Source: Archegozetes longisetosus (taxonomy: Eukaryota; Arthropoda; Arachnida; Sarcoptiformes; Trhypochthoniidae). Taken from it: a stretch of 64,000 nucleotides of DNA. Under the pieces are notes generated by a model, which did not search any database, had not been told where the DNA came from, and was given only the letters and a program-made list of their open reading frames with translations. The stretch is taken from the NCBI GenBank assembly GCA_018873245.2, contig JAEMBT020000001.1, positions 13,344,220 through 13,408,219 of the forward strand. Direction: 5' to 3'. This document shows positions 36,231 to 47,143 of the stretch, in pieces. Every line of letters starts with the position of its first letter. Within the stretch, counting starts at the first letter, position 1. Both the position numbers and the translations under genes were made by a program.

Positions 36231-37792
36231 TATTAAACAGGAGAAACTCAATTAATTATATTATACTTTAATAATTATGAGATAAATGATAGAATTTTTA
36301 AACTTTAATCCTGGAATTTATTATCAAATACTTCGCATTATGAAACTTTGAATTAAATTAAAATTCTAAACTTTTTTGAATTTCAAAGCATTTTTAGCTC
36401 TCTTAATAACTATTATAACATGGAGATAGAATTATCCATATTTTTATCCGATAAAATTCTATCTAATTCCTAAAAGGGTTAAATGAAGATTTTCTTCAAG
36501 ACTACCATAACTAGTGACAATAGTTACTTAGAAATCCAGTTCTAGAATATTCATAATCAATAAGTAGCTCTAGAAAGTCTTTAAAAATGTTAGGTGATTA
36601 TAAATTTTAGTAATTTTTTGGATCAATTTTTCATTCTCACAAAAAAGTTGTCACTTTAATCTTTAGTAATATTTCATTAAAATTTTAATAATTTATCAAT
36701 GCTTTTAATGTTTACATTATTTGATACGATAGTGTGTTAACTACAGATTGTATTCTATTTCAAAAATCTCTTCACAGATAATGAGTTCAAAATTGTAGTT
36801 AGAGGTTGTATTTAAAAACTTATTAGAAGAGTCTTTGAGCGAAGCCTTTTAATAGATGTAGATAATAGTTAAGAATATTTGTTAATTTCATAGAATTTTG
36901 CGTCAAAATCTTTAAAGCTACTAAGCTTATAGATGTTCATATTATTGTCATCTGAGGCAAATTGTGAAAGATATGAGGAAAACACAGCCAAATATTATTT
37001 TGTGTGAACTAATAAATTGTCATATTTTTCACTCATTTTTGTCTCAATTGTTTCTCAAATTTTACTAATCAACTTATTGGCATACAAATGATGACAATAA
37101 GGTATACTAGTAGTAAAAACATTTTCCATTATATAAATACTTAATTAAAAGTTAACAAAACTATTTTGCAATAATTTTTTCTTAGACTAAGTTTGATTCA
37201 TACTCTTGAGATGCCTCCACTATCACTCCTTTAAGTTAGCAGTTAATAAGTGTTTCAATAGTAAACATTTATATTACAAGTTAATTAACAAACAAATGTT
37301 TTTTAGATAAATTCCACGATATATATTTCTCAAAGAACATTCAAAAAGTTTATTAAGATTATTAAGTTAACATAAAATTAATGTTTTTGGAATAATGAAT
37401 CACTTAAAATGTTTATGTTTTTTTATTACATATGAAGCATGTTAGATAATTCTAACTTTGCTTATCTTCAATTCGGTGCAGTAAAATATGACGCGTAACT
37501 ACATACACAGCCTTCAATTGTATCTTATTCAGTCTGCGATCAATGTTTATGTTTGAAGTGCCCAAAATATTTGACAGTCAGAGCCAATTGTTTCGAATCT
37601 GTTCTTCAATTAAGTTCTATAACTCTAGTTTACTCAGTAAGTTTTATCTTATTTTATTTATGATTTATTTAAGTATTTTTTTATTAAAAACTTAAACCTC
37701 TGCCTAGTTATAAACAAGTTGCTTCAATGCAATCTCTGAGTCACTTTAGCGAAAACTTGATTTGTTGATAAAGCTAATTTATGTCTTTCAAG
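36231..37792. other. 3' flank of the caspase, no gene seen
   Basis: 36231-36612 is duplicated downstream of the caspase pseudogene at 46270-46653, which marks the limit of that duplication. The rest is AT-rich and non-coding. Confidence 0.6.
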
Positions 37793-37994
37793 TAGTGTTG
37801 TATAGCTTAGAGATTTTTAGTTTGTCTTGTCTTAGTCTTAATTTTATAGAAATAAATTTCATTTGTCTTAATCTCAGTCTTAATTTGAAAATCCAAAAAT
37901 CATTTGTCTGACTTAGTCTTAGTCTTAAGCCAAACGATTTTAATATATCTTATTTTGCTTAGTCTTATTCTTAGTCTTAAGCTATACATCACTA
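37793..37994. mobile_element. hAT-like MITE, 202 bp
   Basis: The ends TAGTGTTGTATAGCTTA and (inverted) TAGTGATGTATAGCTTA, with a body of CTTAGTCTTA repeats. The flanks CTTTCAAG and CTTTAAGT are only weakly alike, so the target duplication is uncertain. Confidence 0.6.
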
Positions 37995-38109
37995 CTTTAA
38001 GTAAAAAAATACTTAAAAATCCTAACGAATACTTCTTTAGAACAAAACATCAATTTAGTATTCGTTCGATTTTCTTTTTATTTATGCAATATTTTAAACC
38101 TTGAAAGCA

Positions 38110-38260
38110 ATGATGTACACACTAGATGCTCACGCTCGCTCTCAGCCAAAAATTGACGCTCAGCGTTCGCACTAATGCATGGCGTTCACTTTTCTGAGGT
38201 ATTTGAGCGCCGAGCATTTGCCGAGCGTCAAGTCAGCAAGGTTCGTGAGTTGAAAGGCTT
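38110..38260. repeat. GC-rich GAGCG/CGCTC cluster, second copy
   Basis: GATGCTCACGCTCGCTCTC, then GCGCCGAGCATTTGCCGAGCG, resembling the cluster at 14965-15085. A third small piece is near 38527 (GATGCTGGGCACTCGCGC). Non-coding. Confidence 0.5.
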
Positions 38261-38826
38261 TATTCACGCTGGATTTGTTAGTTTTATTTTAACTGTAGTT
38301 TTATCTATATATACATTTGATAAATACGATGCTCACTGGTTGAATACTATTCAAATCTATAATTTAAATTATTCTTTGTCTGAATTTACTAAACACCAAT
38401 AAAGTCTAAATTGTTTAGAGCAGGATGCATCATAATTTTTTTGCAACAATTAACGTTTCTTTTTTAAATTTATACTATATATCTCAAACATATATTTGTA
38501 ATATGAAAAATGTGTACTAAACTTGATGCTGGGCACTCGCGCTTAAGTCGTTGCTCAAATTATTACTTATAACTCTATTCAAATACAGAAAATCTAAAAT
38601 TTTTAGAAAACATGAAAAATAGATAAAAGTACTAATTTAAGAATAATCTAAATCTGAATTTAAATTTCCTTTCTCATAATTAAGAATTTGTGCATAAGTT
38701 TCACCAAATAAAACAAAATCCTTAATTTAGGGTTAAACTTCTAGAAAATTGTCATTTCAAGTATAGTGTCTAACTTCGCCAAACCTTTCATAAGTTGCTC
38801 AGGCTTAAGATTTTCAGAGTACAATA
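38261..38826. other. intergenic, no gene seen
   Basis: AT-rich spacer up to the start of the large inverted repeat. Confidence 0.5.
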
Positions 38827-39097
38827 CAATATTTAATGCTGAAAAATTACATTTTATCATTAGATTCGATAATATAAAATAGAAAATCTCATACAAATTT
38901 CTGATAATAAACAATAGGCTTCTATTAAAATACCTCATTCATACCTATATTACTCTAAATAAACCTTATTTTCATTTCAGAGTTCTTAGGAGAAAATACT
39001 ATTAATTGATTCTATCCATAAAGATATTGTCGGGAGTCAATAATCAATATTAAGATTATATTGTTTGACATTTGTTGAGGAACATTAGAACTAAATC

Positions 39098-42050
39098 ATG
39101 AAGGATATTCTGGGAAATTATAGAATTTTGATACAACAAATACCCGATTTTATGAGAAAAAATAAACTTCTATTTGTATCTCGATTTGGCGTTTATACTC
39201 TAACAGCAGAAGATAAGTTCTATGTGTTTGAATGCGACATTCACGGAACCATTCGACTAGATTTTAATAAACTATTGAAACCACCAGTACTCGTAGAGGA
39301 ATTAAGTGGAAAGGAAATAACTGATATCATTAGTGGTTTAACTCATGTGATTGCGAGAACAAAGAACGGACGACTTTTCAGTTGGGGTTTCAATAAATCT
39401 GGAGAGCTTGGAAACGGTCATATAGATAATAATTATAATAAACCAAATGTCATTCATTGTTTGATTAATGAAAACATTATTAACATTAGTTGTGGTTCTA
39501 ATCATTCATTAGCTCTCAATGAGAGATTTGAATTATACGTCTGGGGAAGCAATGAATTCGGACAAATTGGTATTTCTAGTGAAAATAAAAGTCTGTTGGA
39601 ACCAACCAAACTCGATAAATTCAACGATGAGAAAGTAGATCTTATTTCTTGTGGTAGCAGGCATTCGATAGTACTAACAAAAAACGGTAACATATATGTT
39701 TGGGGAGATAATAGTCATGGACAACTGGGTATAAGTGGATGCAAATCATCATTTGAGCCAAAGCTTTTAAAAGGCATTAATGAACCCATCGATAAAATTG
39801 TCTGTGGCTCAGAACATACATTATTACTATCTAGTAATGGATATATATATGCTTTCGGATCTAATGAATTCGGACAACTAGGCAATGGTAACTTGATAGA
39901 TCAGCCCACACCCATAAAACTAGAAAATGAAGTAAAGTTTAATAACATAGCAGCAAGCTTTCAGTTTCACACTTCAATAGCTTCATCGGATGATGGAAAG
40001 CTTTATGTGTGGGGAAAATGTAGAGAACATTCTATAAATACACCTGAATTTATATCATTCTTATCATTCAATGACATATTTGCGTACTTCTATCAGATTA
40101 CATATGAAGCTGTTAAAAACTTTCAGCATTCAAATGAAACTTTCATAAGAAATGGTAAATGTCTTAGAGAATTTGATATCGATAAAACTATTGGTAGTGG
40201 AAGCTTTGGAATTGTATATGAAGTTCAGAATAAGTTCGATAAGGGAGTTTTCGCCATAAAAATAATTCCTATGAAAGACAAAGATGATAAAGAAAAGCTT
40301 CTAAAAGAAATCAGAACCTTAGCTGGACTTAACAGTTCGTGCATTGTTGGGTATAATACTGCCTGGTTTGAACATGATATTGATGAGAGTAATGAATTTC
40401 CAATTTATAAGGATAGCATGTCATTATATATTCAGATGGAATTATGTTCTGGAACCTTAAAAGATATCATACATGAAATAGATCGCTTATTTCCTCTAAA
40501 AACGGACGAAATCTTGAGTGAATTTGTTTATTTTATATTCAGTGAGTTATTTATAGAAATTTTTGAAGCTGTCAAATATCTTCACGAGTTAGACGTACCG
40601 ATAATTCATAGAGATCTGAAGCCAACAAACATCTTAATATCGAAGAGCAGAGATTATAGATGTCTAAAAATTGGTGATTTCGGATTAATAACACGTCATA
40701 GTTCTGATGATCAAATTCATGATCCAGTAACTACAGACATTACTCACGTAGCTCCAGAAATTGAAGATAAAAAGCATCATAACACAAAAGCTGACATCTA
40801 TAGTTTAGGTGTTATGATGGAGAGGATATTTAGAGTAAAACATTTTGGGTATATTGTCGAATTATCTCTAACCAAAACCCTTATTATTAAAGTATCTTGT
40901 TTTTTAGCAAACAAAAAAGTTTGTCACCGATTCTTAATTTGAATTATGTGGAGAATGGAAAACTTGTCAACAGAATGAAGTATTATTGTCCGAAAGAGAA
41001 AGAGAGTTTCAATAAAAGACCGAACTGCGATGAAATTCTAGCAGAAAAGCATTTATGGGCACGCGATGAGAAAGGACTCAATACGGACAGAGAAATACAA
41101 AATGTGAAGAGAAATTGTGATTATTACGAAAATACATTTGTTTATTCTATATTGAAAATCAAGACGAAAAATCAAATTGTATCAAGATATAGAGAAGATT
41201 TCATTGAAATCAGTAAATTAGGCAAAGGAGGTTTTGGTGAAACTTTGAAGGCTCAGCATAAATTGGATCAACAGTATTATTGTATTAAGAGAGTGGTGAT
41301 TCATAATGAATACGGTGTAAATCATTTATCAGAGCCTAGAAACATGGCTCAACTAAGTCACGAGTTCATAGTCCAATACAAGTTTAGTTGGATAGAAAAA
41401 CTTGATTTCAATGATTGTCTTTATATTCAAATGGAATTATGTGATGAAAATTTAAGAGATTTTATCAAAAGACGTGATAAAAATTATATTGAGGATGGAT
41501 TACTAACTGAATCAGGTTTTCAAGAAGCGTTTAAAATATTTAATGATATTTTGGAAGGTGTTAATTATTTGCACAAAATAAATATTATTCATCGAGATTT
41601 AAAGCCACCAAATATACTCTTAAAATATTCAGAGAATAAAATCACTCCAAAAATAGCTGATTTTAGTTTGGTAGCATCTCATGAATTTTGTAGCCATACA
41701 CATTCAACTGGTATAGGAAGTATGGGATATATGGCACCAGAAGTACATATGTTGACAAACTTTGACACAAAAGCTGACATTTATAGTTTAGGTGTCATTC
41801 TACAAGAACTATTCTTTATTGACCTTAATAGGTATGAAGTCAAAAATTTGGTTTAAATAGTGTTTTATTACGAATTATCTGTTAAAATGATATCCATTTT
41901 AGAGATTATCACGGATCAAGTCAATTGATGTTAATTTATAGAAAAATACGTGAATTAATGGAAGCTATGCTTTCATTTCACTGTAATAAAAGACCCGATT
42001 GTGATCAAATACTCGTAGAGATGTCATCATGGTCAATAATTGATAGTTAG
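39098..42050 (+). CDS. RCC1-repeat protein with two PEK/PKR-like kinase domains
   Basis: Exons 39098-40848, 40908-41831 and 41903-42050 join in frame (introns 59 and 71 nt) to 940 residues. Residues ~85-325 are RCC1 propeller repeats (LFSWGFNKSGELGNG, LYVWGSNEFGQIG, IYVWGDNSHGQLG, IYAFGSNEFGQLGNG). Kinase 1 has GSGSFG 366-371, Lys388, HRD 504-506, DFG 527-529 and APE 552-554, so all key residues are present. Kinase 2 has GKGGFG from 689, Lys711, HRD 812-814, DFS 835-837 (Gly replaced) and APE 860-862. The motifs 'YNTAWFEHD', 'LYIQMELC' and 'HRDLKPTNIL' resemble eIF2-alpha kinases (PEK, PKR, GCN2). RCC1 at the N-terminus could be a sensor or adaptor. NEK8/NEK9 have the reverse order and a different kinase. 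Substrate and function are inferred only. Confidence 0.85.
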
Positions 42051-43489
42051 ACAGTGACTGGGAATTATTATGTTACCGATCACAGCTCTAGTTACCAAAA
42101 TTGTAATTCACTACATTAATGAGATTTGTGATTCACTTCTCATCCAAATTGTTTGCATTTTAAAGTACTATTTAAAATATTGAACATATTTTTAATTTAA
42201 AAATCACATTCGATAGGATATGTTTTGTAAATTTATAAAAAAACTTTGGGATAAATATGAACATCTTCAAAACTTATTAAATTCTACTATTTTCCTTTGA
42301 AAAATAATTTAAGCCATAGTCGAAAGGTTACTCAAAGAATATGTTTAAAAGTTTCTAAAACTAATTTTCAATTAACATTAAATTAAATGAAAAGATCATG
42401 TTTAAAATGTCATTTTACTAAATAATATCCAATTAAGAGAGGATTTGATTTCCAAATGATTATTTCGTGAAGTAAAATTTTTCATCAATTCAATAGTGAG
42501 CACAATTACTTCACTTATTTATAATTTACTCAAAATAGCACAAACTAATTTGTTGTAAAATTGAGTCAGTTTCCTTAATTTATTTTATTCCTACAAATAC
42601 TTTTGATTCACATCTTTCATAAAAATGATTGTTCATAAAAGGTACATTAGTATTCGTTTTGATATTTTCGACCACTTAAAGATTTTATTGTAAATGCCTG
42701 TTTGAATTAAGCTATCTACGACACAAATATTAAATCATATCCAAAGTTGTTTGTGGCTGAAAAAGAATATCTCTAATTCTGGAACATATTTTGAAATTAT
42801 TATTTAAAAGTTTTGCTAAACATTTCATGCTGTCATAGAATTAATTAATAGTGATAAGTATTCGGATAATTCAATAGAACTCTGCGATAGATTATTACTC
42901 AATCAATAATTAATTAATACACTATCAGAAAAAGATATTTTAATTAAAATATGAAATGGGGTTTGGTATCAGAAAAAGGCTTATATTAAATTATATAAAA
43001 TCTAAGAATGAATTTAAGCTATGCGAATAATTTTTTCTGAAATAACTGTTAAAATCTTTTTATTTGAAAGATGGAAAAGATTTTATGCTATTAGGGTTAA
43101 TATGATCGAGAAGTTTTTAAATAAAATGAGAGTAAAGTTTGAACAAATTAACATATTGAATGAATTCAGACTATGTAACAGATCTTTTGGTCGTATGGAT
43201 ATCAGTACTAACATTTGCTGAGAAACTGAGTAAAGAAAAAGAAGCAACTTTTAATTATTCAATAACTAAAAGATCAAGAGAAAAGTGTCTCTTATTAACT
43301 AATTTGCCTTGTATATTAATGGAAATCTTATAGTAAGCTCTGAACTTATTAGGAATCATATATTTGAACCCATTTTAAACCAACCTTATTTCGTGGTGTA
43401 ACATATCAATAGTACAATTTGCATAACCGTAAAAGTTTTAAGAGATATATTTCTCTTTTTTATGTTAAATAAAATCTCACAGCATATAG
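42051..43489. other. 3' flank of the kinase gene, non-coding
   Basis: Practically identical to the other arm. Short ORFs (such as 43021-43221) lack family signatures. A block at 43190-43450 has a diverged copy at 53070-53340 in the second palindrome. Confidence 0.6.
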
Positions 43490-43615
43490 AGTCATATTCT
43501 GAGCTTTTTCTTAAGCTCGATCTCGACTCAAATTAGACCTGGTGCTATCAAAATTTGTGTTTCTAGTCTAACTTGAGTCGAGATCGAGCTTAAGAAAGAA
43601 CTCAGAATATGGCTC
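43490..43615. repeat. hairpin-forming inverted repeat inside the arm
   Basis: AGTCATATTCTGAGC...CTTAAGCTCGATCTCGACTCAA is mirrored by TTGAGTCGAGATCGAGCTTAAG...CTCAGAATATGGCT, stem about 50 bp, loop about 25. It is also present in the other arm at 47844-47969 with a 2-base indel. Probably a small MITE that predates the arm duplication. Confidence 0.75.
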
Positions 43616-44565
43616 ATAAACTCATGTAGATTTTCATCGAAATTCTTGTGTCATAACTTTCAGGTTTTAAAATTGAATTGTTGAACAATTTTTCAAAATA
43701 TCGAAAGATCACTGATTTAGTAAATTTATTTCTGTGAAATAAGATAAAAAGAATTGCTATTGAGATCGCTTTTATCTCAACGATGAAATGAATTACGAAA
43801 TGCTTATTTCAATGGGTGGCCGAACACTCCGCAGAATCAAAAATAAAGATACAATTTTTTCTGAACAATACTTTGTTATGTTGAAGATCATCAAGATAAT
43901 CAAAGATAATCATCAAGAAGATCATCAAGATAATCAAAATAAAAAGTATGATCCAATGCTCTATATTTTCACGAGTGGTTTCAATGAGTGAATCCTATAT
44001 TTAACATTAACTTAGATATTTAATTTATTATTATGTATATAACACTAAATGCCATAGCTATCGAGATGTTGAATCAGTCGTAAAATATTGAACCATCGTA
44101 TCGGCTATTTTCATTGCAATTATCTTCAACAGAAACTATCGTTGCTAAATCGTGATTCTCAATTCCGCTAAATGTTTAATAAGGCTTTCCTATAGTAAGT
44201 TCTCTATCAACTTTTGAAAAAATACATATTACAATATAAAGAGAGTGTTCAAACAGTGTATATATCTTAAATATTTGATTATTCAAGTTACTTAAGTTAC
44301 ATATAATAAGGACTGACTGTTTCTTCTATGATTTTACATTTTTATATGTTTCTCTGAGTTACATTTGCTTTAGGGGAAGTTTTTAAGTAGGGGTTAGTGT
44401 AACTACGAGGAATAGTTAAAACTTTCTTTGAAATATTCAAGGTTTAATTTGTACAAATGAATGTTTACTAATATTGATCTAAAAAACAACCTTAAACAAA
44501 ATTAGGTTCATAAATTAAGTTCATAAAACTTGAGACTTGACTCCTTTATTAATAAATAGATAAAA

Positions 44566-45078
44566 TCTATGTCCAGTACTTGAAAACAAGGATTATAACA
44601 CAAAAGCTGATATTTATAGTTTAGTTGTTATGATAGAAAGGATATTTAGAGTAAAAAATTTTGGGTATATTATCGAACTATCTCTAACCGAAGCTCTTAT
44701 TAACAAAGTGTCTTATTTTTTAGCAAACAAGAAAATTTGTCACGAATTCTTAATTTGAAATATGAGGAGACTGGAAAACTTGTCAACGGAGTGAAGTATT
44801 ATTGTTCGGAAGAGAAACAGTTTCAACTGAAGACCGAACTGCGAAGAAACTCTAGCACCAAAGAATATATCGGCACACGATGAGAAAGGATTCTATCCTG
44901 ACAAATAAATAGAAAATGTAAAGAGAAATTGTAATTATTACGAAAACAAATTTGTTTATTTTATACTGAAAATTAAAACGGAAAATCTGACCTTTTCAAG
45001 ATATAGAGAAAGTTTCACTGAGATCAGCCCTATAGGTAAAGGTTCTTATGGTGAAACTTTCAAAGGTCAGTACAAACT
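44566..45078 (+). pseudogene. fragment of the RCC1/double-kinase gene
   Basis: Corresponds to about 40765-41268 of the intact gene: end of kinase 1 (NTKADIYSL region), the 59-nt intron, the inter-kinase linker and the first strand of kinase 2 (GKGSYGETFKGQYK). Several frameshifts and stops. It ends abruptly at a junction with a caspase CARD. It provides an outgroup for the two arm copies. Confidence 0.85.
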
Positions 45079-46653
45079 CATTGAACCAATACAACTCAAT
45101 CAAGCATTTATGGATGGACTCAAAGAGCATTCAAACAGTGAATATATTACTGAGTTAGTGGTATGTTCTAAAAATCCTCAAAATGAGATTTTCATTAGAA
45201 CCTCAATTCAAATTTTAATCAAAAGAAATTTCCCGGTCAAATGACGAGAAAAATGTATATATTCACTGAGTTTACGCGAGAACGAAGTACTTGTGATGAA
45301 ATGATTAGAATTTTGAGAAATTCTGGTCAAGAAGAAGCTGCAGAAAAACTGAAAAATTCAACACTTCTTCACATTTTATAGAAGAAAGTAATGAAATTGA
45401 ACTGAAAGTAACCCCAGTAATAGTTCTTCGATCAGGTGGAACCAAACTTTTCCTATGGATCAGAAGCCGAGGGAAAGTGTATTATCATTAATAATATTAA
45501 GGAAGAACTGATCAGTCATTAAGATTTGAAAACATCTTCAAAAAGTTGTTTTTTGATGTAGAACTTCGCTACAACATGAGCGCCAATCAGATGGAGTGCA
45601 GACTTAAGAGTTGTCTAAAGAAAAGAGGCTGGCCAATGATAACGCGTTGATCATTAGTCATCGGCACGATGAGAAGATTATTGGATATGATGAAAGTGAT
45701 TTAAGAATTTCGACAATTGTTGCAGAATTAGTAAGATTTTTTTAATCATCAGCCAAAATTAAACTTAATTATATTGAATTCAATTTTATAGAAGAACCAG
45801 AAGTTCCTGTTAGAGCGATTCAATTGCCACATCTTAATAGAACAATCATAGAATTGCAAACTGTAGGCCAAAGTTGGACCAATGATAACAAGTACTCATT
45901 GATTTGTTTCGCTTGTGCTGAAGGTTTGTTTTTGAATTGATTTAATATTAGTTAATTAATATTTAGTACTCGAAGAGTTTTTCACATTTGAATCATATTA
46001 TTTTAAGGATACGAATCATGGTATATTCCAAACCAGTTCACTCATTTTGGTCAAGCCTTAAGTCATATTATCGCTCAATACTCTTGTGATAAGAGTCTCC
46101 TCTCTATCATTAATCTCGTAAGTCATTAGTTGAAACGTAAATGTAATCATTTCTTAATTGGTATATCTTTGTTGAACAGACGTGTGATAGAATGTCAAAC
46201 ATTGGTTCACCAGAAATACGAATGTGTAAAATGACTCGTGATTTATATTTCAATCCTGCACTGCCAAAGACTAAAAATTGATATTAAACAGGAGAAAACT
46301 CAATTAATTATATTATACTTTAATAATTATGAGATAAATGATAGAACTTTTAAACTTTAATCCTGGAAATTATTATCAAATGCTTCGCATTATGAAACTT
46401 TGAATTAAATTAAAATTCTAAACTTTTTTTAATTTCAAAGCATTTTTAGCTCTCTTAATAACTATTATAACATGGAGATAGAATTATCCACATTTTTATC
46501 CGATAAAGTTCTATCTAATACCTAAAAGGGTTAAATGAAGATTTTCTCCAAGACTACCATAACTAGTGATGATAGTTACTTAGAAATCCAGTTCTAGAAT
46601 ATTCATAATCAATAAGTAGCTCTAGAATTCTCCAAAAATGTTAGGCGATTATA
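45079..46653 (+). pseudogene. caspase pseudogene fused to the kinase fragment
   Basis: A copy of the caspase at 34895, starting in the middle of its first exon (IEPIQLNQAF). The join to the kinase fragment is in frame (FKGQYKL then IEPIQLNQAF). Downstream, the copy has many small indels. A deletion joins the CAATTGTT word in the IVDIF region directly to TGCAGAATTAG, so the catalytic Cys region is lost. The p10 exons (TGGTATATTCC... and ACGTGTGATAG...) and 380 bp of 3' flank are well preserved. Dead. Confidence 0.88.
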
Positions 46654-47143
46654 AATTTTAGTACTTATAAATCCAGAGAAACAGGTGGCCAGCCAATCGG
46701 AGGCACTCTGTTCAGCGTAAGCCATTCTTTGTACTGATGAGAAGTGTGAATTGGCGAATTATCGTGCTGCAAAACCCAGTTTTCACTGCCAATTCGCCGA
46801 CCAAACTGTACCAAATGCACACAGAGTGTATCAAAGCAATCTAAAAACTTCATCTGATGACTTGTGAATACGATATTAGCCATTCCGTATATAGAGAATT
46901 GTCTTATTCTCAAATGGCGAACTTTGAGAATTTTAAGAAATAAAAAAATCTCTTTATACGTAACTTTGGCGGCGGTTCAGTTATGGTGTCTGGATATAAC
47001 GGAATAGCTAATGTCGCATTCACAAGTCATCAGATAAAGTCTTTAGATTGCTCTGATACACTCCGTGTGCATTTGGTGCCGTTTGGTCGACGAATTGGTC
47101 GACGTTGGCAGTGAAAACTGGGTTTTGCCGCACGATTATGCGC
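46654..47143. pseudogene. two inverted Tc1-like transposase fragments
   Basis: On the minus strand, 46913-46665 reads as a Tc1-type DDE region (ENWVLQHDNSPIHTSHQYKE then WPPVSLDL). On the plus strand, 46970-47143 reads GGSVMVSGYNGIANVAFTSH and partly repeats the same stretch inverted. The right arm of the giant inverted repeat begins exactly where the second fragment ends, so the transposon sits at a rearrangement breakpoint. Confidence 0.75.

Larger units (their letters stand above)
38827..44315 (+). repeat. giant inverted repeat, left arm (5.49 kb)
   Basis: It matches 47144-52620 in reverse complement over its whole length. The outer boundary is CAATATTTAATGCTG. The inner boundary is ATAAGGACTG, mirrored by CAGTCCTTAT at 47144. 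It contains one complete RCC1/double-kinase gene plus 2.3 kb of 3' flank. Identity is near-complete in the inner half and lower (a few percent divergence) across the first coding exon. Confidence 0.93.

Noticed and set aside
43021-43221. 66-codon ORF present in both arms
   Set aside because: Identity is explained by the recent arm duplication. The diverged copy at 53070 does not keep the frame.
43788-43991. 67-codon ORF, identical in the other arm at 47468-47671
   Set aside because: Conserved only because the arms are identical. Half of it is an ATCAAGATAATC-type low-complexity run and there is no family signature.
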